Of a stretch of DNA of 64,000 bases, positions 23,186 to 30,885 are shown piece after piece; the stretch's first letter is position 1; the number at the start of each line of letters is the position of its first letter. Made by a program: the position numbers and the translations under genes. This DNA comes from CAZCFB01 sp964511535. GTDB lineage: Bacteria; Myxococcota_A; Polyangia; GCA-2747355; CAZCFB01. A model generated the notes under the pieces. The model made no database searches and was not told where the DNA came from. It worked only from the letters and a program-made list of their open reading frames with translations. The stretch lies in NCBI GenBank assembly GCA_964511535.1, contig CAZEFW010000017.1, positions 1 to 64,000 of the forward strand, given 5' to 3'.

Positions 23186-24196
23186 TCACGCCCGGCGCTG
23201 CAGCGAGCGCCGGGCCATGGATGCCAGGTAATCAGTCCACGCCGAGGCGGGCAGCCGCTCCAGCGCGGCGCACGCCTGGTGCACGAGCCCCTCGGCCATC
23301 TGTCGCGTCCGGTCGAGGGCGCCCAGCTCCATCACCCGAGCCGTGACCTGCGCCAGGATGTGAGGCTGCGCCTCGGGCGCGGCGCGCCAGCAGCGCTGGA
23401 CCTCCAGGGCCAGGCCAGGGTCCCGGTCCAGCGCCAGCCGCAACGGTACCGTCACCTTGCCGGCCAGCAGGTCCTGCCCGCCGGTGGGCTTGCCCACCTC
23501 TGCCTCGTCGCCGGTCCAGTCGAGCAGGTCATCCACCAGCTGGAACGCCTCGCCCACGCACCGGCCGAAGCGAGCGGCGCCCTCCACCCGGGAAGGGGCC
23601 GCCTGCGCCAGGCGCGCGCCCACCTCGGCGGAGTAGGCGATGAGCGAGGCGGTCTTGAGCTGGCTGATCTCCCGCAGCGTCTCCAGGGAGGTCCCGTGGC
23701 GGCCGCGCTGCTCCGCCTCCAGCACCTGCCCCCTGGACATGGCCGCCACCGCCCCGGCCGCCGCCTGCACCAGCCCCACCTGGCCTGCGGCGGCCAGCGC
23801 CTGCAGGGCCTCGGCCATGAGCAGATCGCCGGCCATCACCGCGGCCCCGGGATCGAACAGGCGGTGCACCGCGTCCACGCCCCTGCGCGACGCGGCGCCG
23901 TCCACCAGGTCATCGTGCAGCAGCGACGCGGTGTGGATCAGCTCGGAGCTGATGATGCAGGCGCCATGGCCCGCCGGGTCAACGCCCAGGGCGCGCATAA
24001 CCGCGCATGAGAGCAGCGGCCGCGCGCGCTTTCCGCCGGCGCGCACGAGGTGAGCCGCCGCGCCGGAGATACGGCCCGTGAAGCGGCCCAGCGCCCCGTC
24101 GAGGCAGGCGTCGATCATCTGCCGGTCCGTGGCGATCTCGGCGGCGATGGAGCCGACCTGTTCGGGGAGCGCGCTCATGGCACTAGATGAGCTCAC
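23186..24196 (-). CDS. polyprenyl diphosphate synthase
   Basis: A protein of about 336 residues of the trans-isoprenyl diphosphate synthase family: GGKRARP, the first aspartate-rich motif HDDLVD, then GDLLMAEAL, KTASL and the second motif LVDDLLDWTGD. It condenses isopentenyl diphosphate with an allylic diphosphate. Chain length cannot be read reliably, but a long chain for menaquinone fits the adjacent menA. The GTG at 24196 overlaps the upstream regulator stop as GTGA, indicating translational coupling; ATG 24178 is an alternative start. Confidence 0.88.
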   Translation of the reverse strand: MSSSSAMSALPEQVGSIAAEIATDRQMIDACLDGALGRFTGRISGAAAHLVRAGGKRARPLLSCAVMRALGVDPAGHGACIISSELIHTASLLHDDLVDGAASRRGVDAVHRLFDPGAAVMAGDLLMAEALQALAAAGQVGLVQAAAGAVAAMSRGQVLEAEQRGRHGTSLETLREISQLKTASLIAYSAEVGARLAQAAPSRVEGAARFGRCVGEAFQLVDDLLDWTGDEAEVGKPTGGQDLLAGKVTVPLRLALDRDPGLALEVQRCWRAAPEAQPHILAQVTARVMELGALDRTRQMAEGLVHQACAALERLPASAWTDYLASMARRSLQRRA

Positions 24197-24792
24197 AGGA
24201 AGGGCAGCTTGCGCCGGATCTGCGTCAGCCGCATGGCCTGCTTGAGCGGCTTGACGTCCAGGGACGCGGACAGCAGCAGCGCGTCCAGAAATACCAGCGC
24301 GGCCTGGGCCAGGGTTCGCAGGGCCGAGATGCGCGAGCCGATGTACGCGGCCCGGCCTCCGTCCCGTCCCGCCCCCTCGGCCTCGGCGGCCTGCACCAGA
24401 GCGTCCATGAGCGCCACGGTCTCCTCCACCATGCGCCGCTCACGCTCCCGCAGCACCCGGGTGACGCTCTTCCAGACGTCCGGGTCCTCTGCGTAGAACC
24501 ACGCCTTGGAGGGAGGCTCCTTGGACCGGTGCACCACGCCCCATCGCATCAGCTCGTTGAGGGTCTGGGACAGCAGCCCGCTCGACATGCCCAGAGCGGC
24601 GCCGATCTCGGCGGCGGTCAGGTGACCGTCGGTGAGGTAGAGCAGGGTCCAGACCCGTCCCGTATGAGGGCTGAACCCCCAGAACTTGATCAGCTCTCCC
24701 ATGCGGTCGGCCAGCCGCCGGATCACCTGGTCCAGCACCTGGACCTTTCCCGCGTCTCGCCCCTCGCTGGCCAGCGCCAGGCTGTGTCTCAT
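24193..24792 (-). CDS. GbsR/MarR-family transcriptional regulator
   Basis: A 199-residue winged-helix protein beginning MRHSLAL behind a perfect AGGAGG site. The DNA-binding region spans about 30-95 (FSPHTGRVWTLLYL, HLTAAEIGAALGMSSGLLSQTLNEL). A helical C-terminal part may bind effector or dimerise. The layout fits the GbsR-like branch of MarR regulators. It is the first gene of the isoprenoid/menaquinone operon and lies 69 bp from the divergent larA-like gene. A 36-bp near-palindrome in that spacer is the likely site of autoregulation and joint control. Confidence 0.8.
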   Translation of the reverse strand: MRHSLALASEGRDAGKVQVLDQVIRRLADRMGELIKFWGFSPHTGRVWTLLYLTDGHLTAAEIGAALGMSSGLLSQTLNELMRWGVVHRSKEPPSKAWFYAEDPDVWKSVTRVLRERERRMVEETVALMDALVQAAEAEGAGRDGGRAAYIGSRISALRTLAQAALVFLDALLLSASLDVKPLKQAMRLTQIRRKLPFL

Positions 24793-24801
24793 GCATCCTC
24801 C

Positions 24802-24837
24802 TTTTTCAATTTTCATAATTATCTGAAAGTTGAAAAA
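24802..24837. promoter_or_regulatory. putative operator between GbsR-like operon and larA-like gene
   Basis: Inverted arms TTTTTCAATTTTC (24802-24814) and GAAAGTTGAAAAA (24825-24837) differ at one position and flank a 10-bp AT-rich spacer. This is the most AT-rich spot in the neighbourhood and lies between two divergent starts. It probably overlaps promoters for both and is the natural site for the adjacent regulator. Confidence 0.7.
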
Positions 24838-24861
24838 ATCAACCCCTGATATGCTCACAAC

Positions 24862-26160
24862 ATGTCCAAAAGGGTGACCATCCCACTGGGCGATTCAGCC
24901 CTCGAGTTGCTTCTCCCCGACGGGGCAGCGGTGCTGCGCAGCGAAGACGCCACGCCCCTGGCCAACGCGGAGGCGGAGGTCGCGCGCGTGCTGCGCCACC
25001 CGGCCGGCGCCCCGCCGCTGGCCGAAACGGTGCGGCGGATGAAGCCGCGGACCGTGGTGGTGACCATCAGCGACATTACCCGCCCGGTGCCGAACCGCGC
25101 CCTGCTGCGCCCGCTGCTGGCGCTGCTCAACCAGTGCGGCGTGGCGGACGACCAGGTCACCCTGGTGGTGGGCACGGGCATGCACCGCCCGAGCAGCGAC
25201 GAGGAGCTGCAGCAGATGGTGGGCGGCCAGCTGCTGTCGCGCCTGGCCGTGGAGAGCCACACCGCGGACCGGCCCGAGACCCTGGTGCGCATCAACGACG
25301 ATCCGCCGGTGAGCGTCAATCGCCGCTTCGCCGAGGCTGACCTGCGCGTGGTCACCGGCCTCATCGAGCCGCACTTCATGGCCGGCTTCTCTGGCGGACG
25401 CAAGGGGATCATCCCGGCCCTGGCCGACCTGGAGACGGTGCGCCGGTTCCACTCCTTCGAGACCCTGGACCACCCCCTGGCGGCCAACGGCGTGCTCCAC
25501 GGCAACCCGTGCCACGGCATCGCCCTGGACCTGGCTCGCCGCGTGGGAGCCGACTTCCTGCTCAACATGGCCATCAACCGCGCCCGCCAGGTGTGCGGCG
25601 TGTTCGGCGGCGACCTGGAGGCGGCCCACCAGCGCGGCTGCGAGCGCGTGGCCGCCCTCACCCGCGCCCGGGTGCGGGCCCCTGCGGATCTCGTGATCAC
25701 CTCCGCGGGCGGCGCCCCGCTGGACCGCACATTCTACCAGACGGTCAAGGGCATGGTGTGCGCCCTGCCCGCCCTGGCTCCCGGCGGCACCCTGCTGCAG
25801 GTGGCCGGCTGCGCCGAGGGGCTGGGCAGCCCGGCGTACACCGAGCTGATGCTCCGCTGGGGCGATGACTGGCGCGGCTTCGTCGCCGACCGCCAGGCCA
25901 ACCCTCGCGAGACCTTGCTCGACCAGTGGGAGCTGCAGATGCAGTGCAAGGTGCTGGCTCGCACCGGCCGCGCGCGCCTGCTGCTGGCCAGCGACGGCAT
26001 GCCCCTGGACCTGCAGCGCCGCATCGGCGTCACCCCCTGCCCCGGCGATGGCGATGCCGAGACCCGCGCCCAGCGGTTCGTCGACGGCTACCTGCAGACT
26101 CACCCCGGCGCCAGCGTGGCGGTGATCCCCGAGGGGCCCTACACCATGCTCGAAGGCTAG
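24862..26160 (+). CDS. larA: LarA-family nickel-pincer racemase
   Basis: A 432-residue protein of the LarA (DUF2088) family. The residues that matter in Lactobacillus LarA are present with identical spacing: H108 in GTGMHRP, H171 in EPHFMAGFSGG, K181 in SGGRKGI (the lysine tethering the nickel-pincer nucleotide), and H197. SDITRPVP is also typical. Such enzymes racemise or epimerise 2-hydroxy acids, lactate being the classic substrate; many homologues act on others. No larB, larC or larE cofactor genes are in the window. Its stop codon shares CTAG with the convergent esterase gene. Confidence 0.85.
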   Translation: MSKRVTIPLGDSALELLLPDGAAVLRSEDATPLANAEAEVARVLRHPAGAPPLAETVRRMKPRTVVVTISDITRPVPNRALLRPLLALLNQCGVADDQVTLVVGTGMHRPSSDEELQQMVGGQLLSRLAVESHTADRPETLVRINDDPPVSVNRRFAEADLRVVTGLIEPHFMAGFSGGRKGIIPALADLETVRRFHSFETLDHPLAANGVLHGNPCHGIALDLARRVGADFLLNMAINRARQVCGVFGGDLEAAHQRGCERVAALTRARVRAPADLVITSAGGAPLDRTFYQTVKGMVCALPALAPGGTLLQVAGCAEGLGSPAYTELMLRWGDDWRGFVADRQANPRETLLDQWELQMQCKVLARTGRARLLLASDGMPLDLQRRIGVTPCPGDGDAETRAQRFVDGYLQTHPGASVAVIPEGPYTMLEG

Positions 26161-27413
26161 ATCGGGCAGCCCGGCGGGCCGCACGACCCGCTGCGCACCT
26201 TCGCCGTGCTAGCCCCCAGGCCGCACCAGCTGATCACCTTCTTGTCCCAGCCGGTGAGCTGGTACGGGGAGGCGCCGCCCTGCAGCCAGTAGGGGTGCTT
26301 GAACGCGAAGTCCCACAGCGGCGCGTATCGGGACACCCCCTTGGGCGGCGTGACCGGCGGCTCGCCGTGCTTGCAGTTGTGCACGCACTCCACGAAGAAC
26401 GCCCCCTGCTGGGTCAGCTGCTTCTCCAGCTCCTTGGAGGCGAGCTCGAAGTTGAGCAGGATGCAGCTGTCCTGGGGGCCACCCCACAGCACCAGGGCCG
26501 GCACCTTGCGCGCCGGCGCCTTCCACTTGCGCACGAAGTTGTTGGACACCCCGCCCGAGCCCACGCCGCCCGACAGGGAGATGAACGAGGAGAGGTGCTT
26601 GGACCGCGCCGCGGCCAGCTGGTTCGAGAACAGCGCCCCGGCGCTCACCCCCGCCGTGCTGACGCACTCCCTGTTCACCGCGAAATGCTTGCCCACGCAG
26701 GCGAGCATGTCGTCGAACAGCTGGTACTCCTCGTCCATGCGCTGCTGGCTGTGGAAGGTGGCGAAGGGCCAGGGCAGGTCGATGAGCCCCAGGAACTTCA
26801 GGTCGCCCTTCTTCTCGGGGATGACGGCGATGAACCGCTGGGCGTCTGCCGCCGCCTGGATCTCCCCCTTCTTCAGGAAGCTCGAGGCGGTGCCGGCCAG
26901 CCAGTGCCACATGAAGATCACCGGGTACTTCTCGCCCGCCAAGGGCTGCTTGGGCAGCACGAGGATGAACTTCCGCTGCGCCTTGGAGGTGCTGATGGTG
27001 TTGACCCCCGCCTTGAGCGTCGGGCAGGTGCCCTTGTAGGCGGGCAGCGCCGGGGCCAGCGCCGCGCCCACCGGCGGCGGCGTGGCGCAGCTCACCCCCG
27101 ACAGCCAGGTCAGGGCGTCAGCAGAGTAGGCATCGCCGGTGGTGGCGTCGGGCGCGGCCTGATCCGCCGCGATGGCGTCTCCGGGCGACGCGTCCAGGGC
27201 CGCAGCGTCCATGGCGGCCGCGTCGGGGCGCGCCAGATCCGCCGCGCCACCGTCGGGAGATGAGGGCGCGTCGGGGCGCGCCAGATCCGCCGCCGCCAGG
27301 TCCCGCGGCGCGCCGTCCGTCGCCGCGGCGCCGTCAGCCACCGCGGCGGGCGGCGGGTTGCACGCCAGGGCCAGCGCGCACAGCAGGGCCCCTGCCGCCG
27401 TCGCGGCCCGCAT
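26157..27413 (-). CDS. alpha/beta-hydrolase lipoprotein, polyhydroxyalkanoate-depolymerase-like
   Basis: A 418-residue lipoprotein (lipobox LALAC) with a long Ala/Asp/Pro linker (about 20-105) and an alpha/beta-hydrolase domain. The nucleophile elbow is GVSAGALFS. The domain also has VIFMWHWLAG near the oxyanion region, an LVLWGG.QD strand and a candidate catalytic His in HNCKHGEPP. The plan resembles the esterase/PHB-depolymerase (LpqC, DUF3089-type) group, acting on extracellular esters. It is one base after the HAD gene, so they form an operon. The substrate is not predictable. Confidence 0.75.
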   Translation of the reverse strand: MRAATAAGALLCALALACNPPPAAVADGAAATDGAPRDLAAADLARPDAPSSPDGGAADLARPDAAAMDAAALDASPGDAIAADQAAPDATTGDAYSADALTWLSGVSCATPPPVGAALAPALPAYKGTCPTLKAGVNTISTSKAQRKFILVLPKQPLAGEKYPVIFMWHWLAGTASSFLKKGEIQAAADAQRFIAVIPEKKGDLKFLGLIDLPWPFATFHSQQRMDEEYQLFDDMLACVGKHFAVNRECVSTAGVSAGALFSNQLAAARSKHLSSFISLSGGVGSGGVSNNFVRKWKAPARKVPALVLWGGPQDSCILLNFELASKELEKQLTQQGAFFVECVHNCKHGEPPVTPPKGVSRYAPLWDFAFKHPYWLQGGASPYQLTGWDKKVISWCGLGASTAKVRSGSCGPPGCPI

Positions 27414-27414
27414 C

Positions 27415-28032
27415 TCAGAGCACCCCCTCTTCCTGCAGGCGTCGGCGGGTGTCCTGCTCGCTGCGAAATACGAAGGACCGCGCCATGCCCGCCTCCACCG
27501 CGGCCTGCACGTTCTCCGGCTTGTCGTCGATGAACAGCGCGCCGCCCGGGTCGTCCACGCCGAAGCGCTCCAGCGCCAGCTCGTAGATGGCCAGCTCCGG
27601 CTTGAACAGGCCGCACTCGTAGCTGGTCAGGCTGGCCACAGCGTGCTGCACCAGGTCGAACCGCTCGGCGGTGTACATCCAGTGCAGGTCGTTGGTGTTG
27701 GACAGGATGCAGGTGCGCCGCGCCGCGCACACCTGATGAAACAGGCGCGTCATGCCGGGCCGCTCCACCAGGGCCCCGCTCCAGTGCTGGCGGTAGCGCG
27801 AAAACGGGTAGCGGTCCTGGTCCAGCTCGAAGCGCGACAGCACCTGACGGTAGAACTCCACCCCGTTGAGCCGCCCCCGCTCGTAGTGCTCCATCAGCGG
27901 CATCAAGGTGGCGAGCCGCGCGCGGGTGGCCGCCTCGTCCAGGCCGAGCAGCGCCGAGAGGTCCCCCTGCAGCGCGTCGGTCCTGACGTCCACCAGCACG
28001 TTGCCCAGGTCGAAGATGACGGTCTCGATCAT
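27415..28032 (-). CDS. HAD-superfamily hydrolase
   Basis: A 205-residue HAD-IA enzyme with intact motifs: DLGNVLVD at residues 7-14, ILSNTND, the conserved lysine in GLFKPE, and FIDDKPENV. The closest pattern is the YihX-like phosphatase branch that removes phosphate from sugar phosphates such as glucose-1-phosphate. The start at 28032 follows a GGAGG site. It lies 28 bp after the Cys-rich lipoprotein gene and 1 bp before the esterase gene. The three are transcribed together, but the functional link is unclear. Confidence 0.85.
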   Translation of the reverse strand: MIETVIFDLGNVLVDVRTDALQGDLSALLGLDEAATRARLATLMPLMEHYERGRLNGVEFYRQVLSRFELDQDRYPFSRYRQHWSGALVERPGMTRLFHQVCAARRTCILSNTNDLHWMYTAERFDLVQHAVASLTSYECGLFKPELAIYELALERFGVDDPGGALFIDDKPENVQAAVEAGMARSFVFRSEQDTRRRLQEEGVL

Positions 28033-28060
28033 GATCAGCCTCCGCTGCCCTGAGGGCCCC

Positions 28061-29080
28061 TCACGGACAGAACGTGATGGAGCCGTTCTTCTTGAAGCAG
28101 GGCTGACCCGTGGGACACCCCGGCTTGGCGCAGCAGTAGATCGGCACCGGGCTGACGATGCACTTGCCCACGGCGCACATCTGCTTCTGCGGGCAGTCAC
28201 AGTGGGTCTTGCACCCCGTGCCGCCAGTGGGGCAATAACCGGCGGTGCCGTTGGCGTTGACGCAGGGCGCGCCCACCGGGCAGCCCGGCTTGGAGCAGCA
28301 ATACTTGGCCTGGCTCATCTTGGCGCACACCCCGAGCAGGCAATCCCAGCCCTGGGGACAGCCGCACGCGCTCATGCACCCTCCGGAGCCGCCGTCCGTC
28401 CCGCTCTGATCCAGCAGCACGAGGAAGTCCTTCGGCCCCGCGCCATCTCCTGGCGGGGGCGGAAGGTCCTTGGGCGGCGCAATGAGATCCGCCGGCGGTG
28501 GCCCGAGGTCCTTGGGCGGCGGCCCCAGGTCCTTGGGCGGCGGCCCCAGGTCCTTGGGGGAAGGCCCCAGATCCTTGGAGGGAGGCCCCAGGTCCTTGGG
28601 GGGAGGCGGTAGATCAAGCTGCGGTGGCGACTGATCGTCTACCGGAAAAAAGCCCTGATCCAGCGGGAGCGGGGGCAGGTCCTTGGCAGCGGGGGGCAGG
28701 TCCTTGGCAGCGGGGGGCAGGTCCTTGGCCGCGGGGGGCAGGTCCGCCGGCGGCGGCAGGATGTCCGGGACCGGCGGCGGAAGGTCTGCCGACGGGCGGG
28801 TCCACGGCCCATCGGATTGCTTGCCCTGGTCCGGGCCCTGCCCCTGATCGAAGCTCTGGGCGCGGTCCGGGCTCCCGGCCAGGTCGTTCAAGGACTGGTC
28901 AAGGACCGGAGCGCCGTCCCCCGTGCCATCCCTCGTCGGTCCCCGGTCTGGTGTCCCCGCCTCGGCAGCCGGCCCCTGACCCGTGCCGTCCGAACAGCCT
29001 GTGGCCAACACCAGCGAGGCCGCGGCGAAGACCAGGTAGAGCGCTCTGTCACGCTGTATTCGATGCAACATGGCTGCCAT
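28061..29080 (-). CDS. lipoprotein with PPxKDL tandem repeats and Cys-rich C-terminus
   Basis: A 339-residue lipoprotein (lipobox LATGC) whose middle is a low-complexity rod of heptads such as KDLPPAA and KDLGPPP. The last 110 residues hold two similar Cys-rich modules (CGCPQGWDCLLGVCAKM, then CDCPQKQMCAVGKC), each followed by YCC.KPGCP.G.PC. These modules resemble small disulfide knots common in myxobacterial secreted proteins. The role is likely structural or binding on the cell surface. Start 29080 or 29071. It is divergent from the EEP lipoprotein gene and heads a three-gene operon. Confidence 0.75.
   Translation of the reverse strand: MAAMLHRIQRDRALYLVFAAASLVLATGCSDGTGQGPAAEAGTPDRGPTRDGTGDGAPVLDQSLNDLAGSPDRAQSFDQGQGPDQGKQSDGPWTRPSADLPPPVPDILPPPADLPPAAKDLPPAAKDLPPAAKDLPPLPLDQGFFPVDDQSPPQLDLPPPPKDLGPPSKDLGPSPKDLGPPPKDLGPPPKDLGPPPADLIAPPKDLPPPPGDGAGPKDFLVLLDQSGTDGGSGGCMSACGCPQGWDCLLGVCAKMSQAKYCCSKPGCPVGAPCVNANGTAGYCPTGGTGCKTHCDCPQKQMCAVGKCIVSPVPIYCCAKPGCPTGQPCFKKNGSITFCP
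28497..28760. repeat. in-frame 21-bp tandem repeats
   Basis: Imperfect 21-bp direct repeats within the lipoprotein gene encode KDLGPPP-type heptads (about 28497-28617) and KDLPPAA heptads (three near-identical copies at about 28679-28741). The array can change length in frame. Confidence 0.8.
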
Positions 29081-29144
29081 TTTACCACCCACCCGGCCAC
29101 ACGGAAGAAACCTGGCCTGCCCTCCAGGATGATAGATTTGATCC

Positions 29145-30209
29145 GTGCGCCGCCGTCCCATTCTGATGCTGCTCCTGACCCTGGCACTGCCGCTGTGCGC
29201 TTGCCATGCGCCCCCCGAGCAGCACGCCAGCGACGCGGGGGGCGCGGACCTGCGCCCGTCCGACCTGCGTCGCGACGAGCTGGCCCTCGACCGGGCAGCG
29301 AGCTTCGTGGAGGCGAGCGCCGCCAAGGGTACCCGGTTGCGGGTGCTCACGGCCAACGTGGGCAACCTGGACGGGGTGTGGAAGCGGCCCTGCCCTTCCT
29401 ACTACCAGGGCGCCCAGTGCGAGCTCGCCACCGAGAAGGTCATCGCGGCCGCGCTGGCCGCCTACAAGCCGGACATCGTGGTGCTCAACGAGGTGTTCGA
29501 CGCGGACCTGTGCGCGGGCAAGGGCGAGGCCAACCCGAAGTGGATCTGCACCGGGTACAAGGGGCGCCTGCCGTATCAGCAGGTGCGGCGCTATCTGGGA
29601 CCGGACTACACCATCGTCTGCGATGGCATCGCCCACTACGACTGCATCGGCGCGCTGACCAAACGCTTCACCGTCAAGCAGTGCGCGGCGGGCACCGTCT
29701 GCCTCGGCGCCGCCACGACCCCCGCCCATCCCGCCGCGTGCAAGGGCATCGGCAGCATCACGAGCGTCTCGGCGGCGCACCTCAACCTGGCAGGCCAGGC
29801 GATCACCGTGGTCAACGGCCACCCGCTCAACGCGGTGGACTACACGGGGGACGCCTGCCGCCACGCCCAGTACAAGCAGATCTTCGAACAGCTCGCCATC
29901 GGCACGCGCAACCTGATCATGGGGGACATGAACGGCGATCCCATCCGGTTCCCCACGGTGTTCAAGAGCTTCAGCTACTGGAACACGAAGGTCGGCAAGG
30001 GCAAGCGCTTCCGCTACCACTCGGGCCCCGCCGAGGCCTCGCCCCCGCCGGCGACCTGGGAGAAGTTCTTCACCCTCGACTACGTGCTCAGCGACTTCCT
30101 CCAGGGCACCTGCCGCACCCTCGGCGCGCAGGCTGACGCCCATCGCCTGGATCACCCGATCAAGCGCATGGACCACCTGGCCATCGTCTGCGATCTCGAG
30201 TTTCCATGA
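29145..30209 (+). CDS. EEP-family lipoprotein (secreted phosphodiesterase-like)
   Basis: A 354-residue protein with a lipoprotein signal (LALPLCAC). The endonuclease/exonuclease/phosphatase fold shows LRVLTANVGNLDGVW, IVVLNEVFDADL, VVNGHPLNAVD, LIMGDMNGDP and a final DHLAIVCDLEF, so the catalytic set looks complete. Several extra Cys residues suggest disulfides, consistent with export. Secreted members of this fold include sphingomyelinases and nucleases; which applies here is unknown. The start is GTG 29145, with ATG 29166 as an alternative. The hypothetical gene at 30223 follows after 13 bp. Confidence 0.8.
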   Translation: MRRRPILMLLLTLALPLCACHAPPEQHASDAGGADLRPSDLRRDELALDRAASFVEASAAKGTRLRVLTANVGNLDGVWKRPCPSYYQGAQCELATEKVIAAALAAYKPDIVVLNEVFDADLCAGKGEANPKWICTGYKGRLPYQQVRRYLGPDYTIVCDGIAHYDCIGALTKRFTVKQCAAGTVCLGAATTPAHPAACKGIGSITSVSAAHLNLAGQAITVVNGHPLNAVDYTGDACRHAQYKQIFEQLAIGTRNLIMGDMNGDPIRFPTVFKSFSYWNTKVGKGKRFRYHSGPAEASPPPATWEKFFTLDYVLSDFLQGTCRTLGAQADAHRLDHPIKRMDHLAIVCDLEFP

Positions 30210-30222
30210 GCGAGGATATGCC

Positions 30223-30870
30223 ATGACCCAGGAGATCCCCGCCGCTGCCATTCCGAAGCTGACCCCCCTCCAGGCTGCCATGGAGCTGGTTAACCACGCC
30301 GGCAGCGAGGAGGTCCTCGCAGCCGAGGGCCAGTACAGCCCGAGGCCGGACGACGCCGCCCGGGTGCTGCTGTTGGCGGTGCGGCCCCGGGGCCTGGATC
30401 AGGTGGGCGACCTGTGGCTCTCGCCCGACGACCTGCGGGCGCTCACCAGTGGGCCGGACGGCGGCGTGCGCGCCGCGTGCGATGCCATGTTCAGCGACCG
30501 CTGGACCCTCGCCTGGTGCAAGGCTCACGGCCGGCTGCGCCTGTGGCGCCGGGGAGGCCTGGCCATGGAGGCCACGGCCAGCGTGGTGCACATCAACCCG
30601 CGCCGCCTGCGGCCGGCCCGCACCATGGAGGTGAGCGACCTGCGCCGCGTCCACGGGTGGCTGACCGACGACTGGGTCCGCCGCGGGCTCGACCTGCAGC
30701 GCCTCGAAGGCGAGCGCCTCACCGTGGCCAGCAAGCGGGAGCTTTCGGCCATGATCGATCCAACCTACGACGCCTTCGATCTGGTCTGCGACAGCTCCTG
30801 GCTGCGACAGCTCTGCCTCGACCTGGGCAGCGTCACGGGCCTGCCGGTGGAGCTGGACGAGGACCTCTGA
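30223..30870 (+). CDS. hypothetical protein
   Basis: A 215-residue soluble protein with no signal peptide and no motif I recognise. It is rich in Arg and Asp with alternating helix and strand, including a WLTDDWVRRGLDLQRLEG segment and a VVHINPRR strand. It follows the EEP lipoprotein by 13 bp, so it is likely cotranscribed, and converges on the TPR/barrel gene. Codon use looks like the neighbours, so it is probably a real gene. Confidence 0.65.
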   Translation: MTQEIPAAAIPKLTPLQAAMELVNHAGSEEVLAAEGQYSPRPDDAARVLLLAVRPRGLDQVGDLWLSPDDLRALTSGPDGGVRAACDAMFSDRWTLAWCKAHGRLRLWRRGGLAMEATASVVHINPRRLRPARTMEVSDLRRVHGWLTDDWVRRGLDLQRLEGERLTVASKRELSAMIDPTYDAFDLVCDSSWLRQLCLDLGSVTGLPVELDEDL

Positions 30871-30885
30871 GCGCGCCCTGCCCCC

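Noticed and set aside
28497..28760. Tandem repeats considered as a CRISPR array
   Set aside because: Units are directly adjacent 21-bp in-frame repeats without unique spacers, inside a lipoprotein gene.
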